Shown here piece by piece: positions 5,700 to 6,350 of a DNA stretch of 6,350 nucleotides. Both the position numbers and the translations under genes were made by a program. Positions within the stretch are counted from its first letter, which is position 1, and each line of letters starts with the position of its first letter. The stretch spans positions 1 through 6,350 of the forward strand of contig JAGOEH010000177.1 in NCBI GenBank assembly GCA_017997825.1. Direction: 5' to 3'. A model generated the notes under the pieces. That model was not told the origin of the DNA. It did no database searches and saw only the letters and a program-made list of their open reading frames with translations. Origin of the DNA: Candidatus Delongbacteria bacterium (GTDB lineage: Bacteria > JAGOEH01).

Positions 5700-6350
5700 A
5701 TGAGCCTTTCATTTTTTGATTCACACGCCCATCTTCAATTGGAGGATTATAAAGCGGATCTCGAAAGTGTCATGGAAGAATCTACCCGTGACCTCCATTT
5801 GAGCCGGATGGTCAATGTGGGTATCGACCTGGAAAGCTCAATCCAATCGATTCAATTAGCGGAACGCTATCCCGGAATCATTTTTCCCAGTGCCGGAATC
5901 CATCCCAACAATACCCAGGCTGTCGGACAGCCCGAACTGGACCAGTTGGAAACTATTCTTCGGCGCTATCAGCACACGATTAAAGCCCTTGGCGAGATTG
6001 GCCTGGATTATTATCGTGATTATTCCAAGCCGGAAAAGCAGCGTTGGTGTTTCATCCAGCAGCTCCAACTCGCCCGTGACCACCAGTTGCCCATCATCAT
6101 TCATTCCCGCAATGCCTTTGAGGATACCTGGAAAATCCTGCAGGATCATCTGCCTCCCTTTTACCCGGTAGTATTTCACTGTTTCAGCGGCGATCTCCCG
6201 GAACTGGAAAAAGTGATCGAATCCCACTATTATGTCGGAATTGCAGGTCCCGTTACCTTTTCCAACAGCCGCTTGCCCCATATCCTGCCTGAAATACCCC
6301 TGTCTCATCTGATGATCGAAACGGACTCACCCTTTCTGGCCCCGGTTCCG
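5700..6350 (+). CDS. tatD: TatD-family metal-dependent hydrolase/DNase, C-terminus beyond window
   Basis: The frame is open from the ATG at 5700 to the window edge, giving 217 of the roughly 255-265 residues usual for TatD. These TIM-barrel amidohydrolase-superfamily enzymes act as metal-dependent deoxyribonucleases in the cytoplasm. All metal ligands expected of an active enzyme are present: His9 and His11 in FDSHAHL, Glu99 in ALGEIGLDYY, His135 in PIIIHSRNA, His160 in VVFHCFSGD, and Asp209 in MIETDSPFLAPVP. The motif ETDSPFLAP is close to the family signature, and the sequence GIHPNNTQ (83-84 region, after SAG) also fits. The gene follows ricT by 23 bases with its own strong ribosome binding site. 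In Bacillus, tatD lies a few genes after ricT, separated by metS and others, so the grouping here looks like a contracted form of that region. Only about 40 C-terminal residues are missing, and nothing suggests the gene is broken. Confidence 0.93.
   Translation, partial: MSLSFFDSHAHLQLEDYKADLESVMEESTRDLHLSRMVNVGIDLESSIQSIQLAERYPGIIFPSAGIHPNNTQAVGQPELDQLETILRRYQHTIKALGEIGLDYYRDYSKPEKQRWCFIQQLQLARDHQLPIIIHSRNAFEDTWKILQDHLPPFYPVVFHCFSGDLPELEKVIESHYYVGIAGPVTFSNSRLPHILPEIPLSHLMIETDSPFLAPVP

Overview
The window is a densely packed stretch of bacterial chromosome. All eight genes lie on the + strand, and neighbouring genes either overlap or are 14 to 24 bases apart. No RNA genes, mobile elements, repeat arrays or CRISPR are visible, and no stretch approaches 300 bases without a gene. 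The first gene (M20-type hydrolase, C-terminus only) and the last (TatD, N-terminal 217 residues) are cut by the window edges.

Layout: (1) the end of an M20-family metallohydrolase, 1-150; (2) a class I SAM-dependent methyltransferase, 165-920; (3) a cell-division block of ftsE-like ATPase (917-1597, GTG start), ftsX (1569-2408) and an EnvC-like coiled-coil/LytM protein (2405-3556), joined to each other and to the methyltransferase by overlaps of 4, 29 and 4 bases; (4) a housekeeping block of DNA polymerase III delta' (3581-4666), a RicT/PSP1-family protein (4684-5676) and TatD nuclease (5700 to the edge), each with its own Shine-Dalgarno-like sequence.

In the known FtsEX-EnvC system, FtsE (cytoplasmic ATPase) and FtsX (four-helix membrane protein) transmit an ATP-driven change across the inner membrane to EnvC, which activates peptidoglycan amidases at the septum. 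All three parts are encoded here in order. The EnvC-like protein has lost the zinc-binding residues of an active M23 peptidase, as expected for an activator. The most unusual feature is the FtsE-like protein. Its frame is intact, but its P-loop is altered, the ABC signature glycines are missing, the catalytic glutamate after Walker B is Gln, and the switch histidine is Gln. It therefore looks like an ATPase that cannot hydrolyse normally, sitting in an otherwise coherent system.

The order holB-ricT with tatD nearby resembles a contracted version of the Bacillus holB-ricT-...-metS-tatD region, but an FtsX/EnvC pair with a periplasmic amidase activator suggests a diderm. Base composition looks near 50% GC. 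I infer a diderm, possibly of the FCB superphylum or a related uncultured lineage, with low confidence; nothing in the window fixes the taxon. GATC is conspicuously frequent (about 78 sites by hand count, against about 25 for random sequence of even composition).
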